From: Streptomyces sp. AA1529
GTDB lineage: Bacteria > Actinomycetota > Actinomycetes > Streptomycetales > Streptomycetaceae
DNA: 64,000 bases
Direction of reading: 5' to 3'
Assembly: GCF_000280905.1 (NCBI RefSeq)
Contig: NZ_ALAP01000008.1
Coordinates: 1-64,000, forward strand
Positions 61,258-64,000 of this stretch are shown here, one piece after another. The notes beneath the pieces were generated by a model. That model was not told the DNA's origin, made no database searches, and saw nothing but the letters and a program-made list of their open reading frames with translations. Within the stretch, counting starts at the first letter, position 1; every line of letters starts with the position of its first letter. Both the position numbers and the translations under genes were made by a program.

Positions 61258-61674
61258 ATGGCCGAGCGCACCACCACCGCCGTCTTCACCGGCTCCTCCT
61301 GGGACGAGAAGGACGTCACCGACGCCGACCGCAGCCCCCGCCTCGCGCACGCCGCCGTCGTCAACGACTACAGCGGGGGCATCCAGGCGGTGGGCACCAC
61401 ATGCCAGTACGTGCTCACCTACACGGCCGGGGGCGACGGCTCCTTCTGCGGTACGGAGCTGCTGACCGGCTCGGTCGACGGGCGGGAGGGTTCCTTCGCC
61501 GTCCAGCAGCGCGGCACCTTCGACCGGGAGGGCGTCATCCGCTGCGCCTTCGAGGTCGTCCCGGGCTCGGGCACCGCGGCGCTGACCGGCCTGACCGGCA
61601 CCGGCGACTACGAGGTCCGTGAGGGCGAGAAGGCGGTGGAGGTGGCTTTCCGGTACCGGATCGACGGGGACTGA
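61258..61674 (+). CDS. DUF3224 protein (allene-oxide-cyclase-like barrel)
   Basis: A 138-aa DUF3224 protein, a small beta-barrel related in fold to allene oxide cyclase-like proteins. Blocks include FTGSSWDEKDV, GGIQAVGTTCQYVLTYT and GSFAVQQRGTFDREG. It is cytoplasmic with no signal peptide. Function is unknown; such proteins are often single genes under a nearby regulator. ATG at 61258 is preceded by AAAGG. Divergent from the WYL regulator, which probably controls it. Confidence 0.85.
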   Translation: MAERTTTAVFTGSSWDEKDVTDADRSPRLAHAAVVNDYSGGIQAVGTTCQYVLTYTAGGDGSFCGTELLTGSVDGREGSFAVQQRGTFDREGVIRCAFEVVPGSGTAALTGLTGTGDYEVREGEKAVEVAFRYRIDGD

Positions 61675-61682
61675 GACGCGGC

Positions 61683-61730
61683 CGGCCGCCGCCGCTGCCC
61701 CTCGTCGGAGAGGGGCAGCGGCGGCGGCCG
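61683..61730. terminator. Bidirectional terminator with a 21-bp stem
   Basis: A perfect 21-bp stem (61683-61703 with 61710-61730, core CCGCTGCCCCTC) with a 6-nt loop, 8 bases after the DUF3224 stop and between convergent genes. It has no T-tract. Confidence 0.85.
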
Positions 61731-61770
61731 CAGCGGAGGATCCGTGGGTCTGCCGTCCGGGCGGCGGACC

Positions 61771-63093
61771 CTAGGCGGGTGTGGGAGCCGAACTCTTGTC
61801 CGGAGCCGCGGCGGGATCCGGGGTGCCGGGGCCGCTCTGCTCCTCCGGCATCTTCAGGAAGAAGGTCAGCACCATGGCGATCAGGTAGAGGACGAGGAAG
61901 ACGATCGTCACGCCCCCGGCGCCGACGAGCGGCAGGAACAGCGAGGCGACGGCCGGGCCCACGAAGGCGGCGCCGCCCGCGCCGAGGTTGAGGAGCGCCA
62001 TGGAGCCGCCCTTGTTGTCGGGGGCCATGTTGGGGATCAGCGCCGAGATGGGGACGAAGCCCGCCAGCGTGGCGCCGTAGAGCATCCCGGCGAGCACGGC
62101 GACCCAGTAGTAGTCGGGGCCGAGCCAGGTCGGCACGAAGTACAGCACCGTCACGCTGATCGCGCAGCCCAGGGCGCCGAAGGTGGCGATGGTCGTGCGC
62201 CAGCCGATCTTGTCCGAGACGGCTCCGAAGATCAGGTTGAAGAAGATGTTGGTGCCGTAGATGATCGCCAGCAGCTGGAGCCACTTGTCGGTGCCGAAGC
62301 CGACGTCGTCGGAGAAGATCCGCGGCAGGTAGACGAGCATGCCGAACTCGGGCGCCGTGTTGATGATCCGCACCAGGCAGCCGACCAGCACGCGCGGGTG
62401 GGTCCAGATGATCGAGACGCTGTTGAACAGGGACTCGCCCGTGGTGACGCCGGGGTCGGCCAGCCGGTCGCCGCCCTCCCGCCGCTTGGCGCCGACCAGC
62501 GCGATGGCGCCGCCGACCAGGATGAGGCCGAGCGCGGTCCACAGGGTGCCCAGTTCGCCGATGGCGGGGATGGTGAAGCTGGACCAGAGGGAGCCGAGGG
62601 TGGGCAGGCCGCCGGTGAAGGCGAAGTAGAACCAGCCCACGGCGGTGCCCAGCCGGGCCTTGGGGGCGCTGCCGGTGATCCAGACCAGGAACCCGAAGGC
62701 GAAGAGCGGATAGCCGAAGCCCCGGATGCCGTAGAGGATCAGCATCATCGGGTAGTTCTCGGTGCCGAGTGCGAAGAGCAGGTAGAGCGCGTCGAAGACG
62801 GCCCAGATGGCCAGGCCGACCCACATCACCTTGCGCGGGCCCCACACCTGGGAGAGCGCGCCGGAGAACCAGGAGGCCAGCATCACGGCGACGCCGTAGG
62901 CGGTGATGACGTAGCCGGCCTTCACATCGGTGCCCGCGCCGTGGTCGGCCATGTAGGGCGCGATGAAGCCGCTCTCGACGCCGTCGCCGATCATGAACAG
63001 CAGTACGCCGACATAGCCGAGGACCAGGGGTTTCGGCAGCCCTATGCGATCGAGTAGCCCTCTCTCGGCAGCTCGGTTCGCTGGATCCGTCAT
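61771..63093 (-). CDS. MFS transporter, polyol permease (RbtT/DalT/CsbX) type
   Basis: A 440-aa major facilitator with about 11-12 membrane helices. The first-helix stretch is PLVLGYVGVLLFMIGDGVES and the loop WGPRKVMWVGL resembles the MFS signature between helices 2 and 3. These features fit polyol/ribitol/arabinitol permeases, with similar proteins also carrying sugars. ATG at 63093 has GGAGG seven bases upstream. It lies downstream of a DeoR regulator, which usually controls sugar or polyol use, so the substrate is probably a pentitol or hexitol. No enzyme genes are in the window. Confidence 0.85.
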   Translation of the reverse strand: MTDPANRAAERGLLDRIGLPKPLVLGYVGVLLFMIGDGVESGFIAPYMADHGAGTDVKAGYVITAYGVAVMLASWFSGALSQVWGPRKVMWVGLAIWAVFDALYLLFALGTENYPMMLILYGIRGFGYPLFAFGFLVWITGSAPKARLGTAVGWFYFAFTGGLPTLGSLWSSFTIPAIGELGTLWTALGLILVGGAIALVGAKRREGGDRLADPGVTTGESLFNSVSIIWTHPRVLVGCLVRIINTAPEFGMLVYLPRIFSDDVGFGTDKWLQLLAIIYGTNIFFNLIFGAVSDKIGWRTTIATFGALGCAISVTVLYFVPTWLGPDYYWVAVLAGMLYGATLAGFVPISALIPNMAPDNKGGSMALLNLGAGGAAFVGPAVASLFLPLVGAGGVTIVFLVLYLIAMVLTFFLKMPEEQSGPGTPDPAAAPDKSSAPTPA

Positions 63094-63177
63094 CGGGGGG
63101 CCTCCGCTCTGAGGTATCCGGTTGGTGCACCGCAGATCCTCAGCCCGGCTCCGAGAAATATCAAGAGCTATGTTAAA

Positions 63178-63206
63178 AGTAACGGTCAAGTTCGTTACTG
63201 CGTAAC
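63178..63206. promoter_or_regulatory. Inverted-repeat cluster upstream of the MFS gene
   Basis: AGTAACG-N8-CGTTACT (63178-63199) is a perfect dyad, and an overlapping GTTAC-N3-GTAAC runs to 63206. The stretch is AT-rich for this genome, so it probably marks the transporter promoter with a DeoR-type or other repressor site. Confidence 0.55.
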
Positions 63207-63264
63207 AGCGCGGCTCGGCTCGGTAGCCGCACCGGGGCCCGGGGGCGGCCCCTCCGGCGACCGT

Positions 63265-63297
63265 CACCCGGCACCCACCCGGCACCCACCCGGCACC
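63265..63297. repeat. Three exact 11-bp tandem repeats
   Basis: CACCCGGCACC occurs three times without gaps between the transporter promoter and the DeoR stop codon. It may be neutral or may alter local structure. Confidence 0.7.
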
Positions 63298-63326
63298 CGC
63301 CCGCCGGCTGCCCGGCCGGACGCCCG

Positions 63327-64000
63327 CTAGGCCGGCACCACCCGCACGTCCGTCAGCTTGCGCAGCTCCGCCACCAGGTCGTCCTCGACCGGCCGGGACA
63401 GCACCACGTGGTCGAACTCCTGCACGGGGTCCAGCCGATGCAGGGCGCTGCGGCCGACCTTGCTGTGGTCCATCAGCAGCATGCTCACCGAGCCGGACTC
63501 CCGCATCGCACGCTTGAGCGCGACGATCTCCTGCTCCTGGTGGTAGGTCATGGTGCCGGTGATCGCGGAGGTGGAGACGACGGTCAGGTCCACCGAGAAA
63601 CTCTTGATCATCTCCAGTGCGGAGAGCCCGATCCAGGAGTCGTGGGTGCGCGAGTACTCGCCGCCGATCGCGATCAGCCGCACGTCCTCCACGTGCCGCA
63701 GCTCCTCGGTGATCAGCCGGTAGTTCGTCACCACGGTCAGCGGTCCCACCTGCGGCAGCAGCTTCGCGAAGGCGAGCGCGGTGGTCGAGTCGTCCAGCAT
63801 CAGCGACATCCCGGGCGCCACGAACTCCAGCGCGGCCCTGGCCAGCGCCTCCTTCTCGCCCGTGTGCGCGTGCAGCCGGAAGTCCGAGCTGGACTCGAAG
63901 ACGGTGGAGGGCTGGGCCGAGACCCCGCCGTGGTATTTGCGCAGGATGCCGCGGTCGGCGAGTTCGGCGATGTCCCGGTGCACGGTCATCACGCTGACGC
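63327..64000 (-). CDS. DeoR-family regulator (partial, 5' end beyond the window)
   Basis: 224 codons are seen; the start is past 64000. The visible N-terminal part is the end of the DeoR HTH (VMTVHRDIAELADRGILRKY, then the HGG wing). The sugar-phosphate-binding DeoRC domain follows (TGEKEALARAALEFV, MLDDSTTALAFAKLL, TVVTNYRLITEELR, IAIGGEYSRTHDSWIGLSAL). It is upstream of, and on the same strand as, the polyol-type transporter. It probably represses it until a phosphorylated sugar or polyol is present. Confidence 0.9.
   Translation of the reverse strand, partial: VSVMTVHRDIAELADRGILRKYHGGVSAQPSTVFESSSDFRLHAHTGEKEALARAALEFVAPGMSLMLDDSTTALAFAKLLPQVGPLTVVTNYRLITEELRHVEDVRLIAIGGEYSRTHDSWIGLSALEMIKSFSVDLTVVSTSAITGTMTYHQEQEIVALKRAMRESGSVSMLLMDHSKVGRSALHRLDPVQEFDHVVLSRPVEDDLVAELRKLTDVRVVPA

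Overview
The window is very GC-rich and carries a dense set of actinobacterial genes. Everything points to a Streptomyces or a very close relative: a BldN-type pro-sigma factor with its RsbN-type membrane anti-sigma factor, a Rex-hemACDB operon, a conservon (CvnABCD), futalosine-pathway menaquinone genes, System II cytochrome c maturation genes, many GTG starts and ATGA stop/start overlaps. From memory, bases 1-25550 follow the S. coelicolor SCO3330-SCO3302 neighbourhood and about 30000-46600 follow the SCO4469-SCO4495 neighbourhood. The two blocks seem to be joined here around 25.6-30 kb. That comparison is recalled, not computed.

Layout. 0-5.2 kb: AcuC/HDAC-like hydrolase, a long gap, a small excisionase-type regulator (bdtA-like) with an upstream leader ORF, a 32-aa bS22-like basic protein, an SDR protein and an acyltransferase. 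5.2-9.6 kb: rsbN and bldN (minus strand), a HAD-IB phosphatase and a glutaredoxin-like protein. 9.8-15.9 kb: rex, hemA, hemC, hemD (methyltransferase/synthase fusion) and hemB, overlapping end to start behind a Rex operator. 16.1-20.3 kb: a cupin and a conservon with a fifth, GAF-domain gene. 20.4-28 kb: argS, lysS, a DUF2637 membrane protein and two DUF3558-type lipoproteins. 28-38.5 kb: a BCCT transporter, hemL, a phosphoglycerate-mutase-like protein and the ResA-CcdA-ResB-CcsB haem delivery operon. 38.7-46.6 kb: UbiD, UbiA/MqnP and UbiX homologues of menaquinone synthesis, an inserted Uma2 gene, a rhomboid protease, an Lrp regulator, and an MqnE-like protein that has lost the radical-SAM cysteine motif.

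46.7-54 kb: a short, probably leaderless, Cys-rich leader peptide before a DAACS symporter (perhaps a cystine transporter); a TetR gene and an acyl-CoA synthetase gene separated by a scarred insert. The insert holds an orphan peptide-maturation-type methyltransferase, a DUF5753 regulator remnant and a 66-bp copy of the synthetase gene. A proline/glutamine/glycine-repeat membrane protein follows. 54-58.8 kb: a minus-strand carnitine-to-betaine cassette (TauD-type oxygenase, thioesterase, carnitine dehydrogenase, BKACE enzyme) headed by an unusual XRE-TetR fusion regulator. 58.9-64 kb: small regulator/target pairs with clear palindromic operators (TetR/DUF2798, WYL/DUF3224), then a polyol-type MFS transporter and a DeoR regulator cut off by the window end.

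Themes: haem supply and cytochrome c assembly appear three times (hemACDB, hemL, res genes), with menaquinone synthesis beside them, so much of the window serves respiration and redox sensing. Development (bldN/rsbN, bdtA) is the second theme. No rRNA, tRNA, CRISPR array or intact mobile element was recognised.
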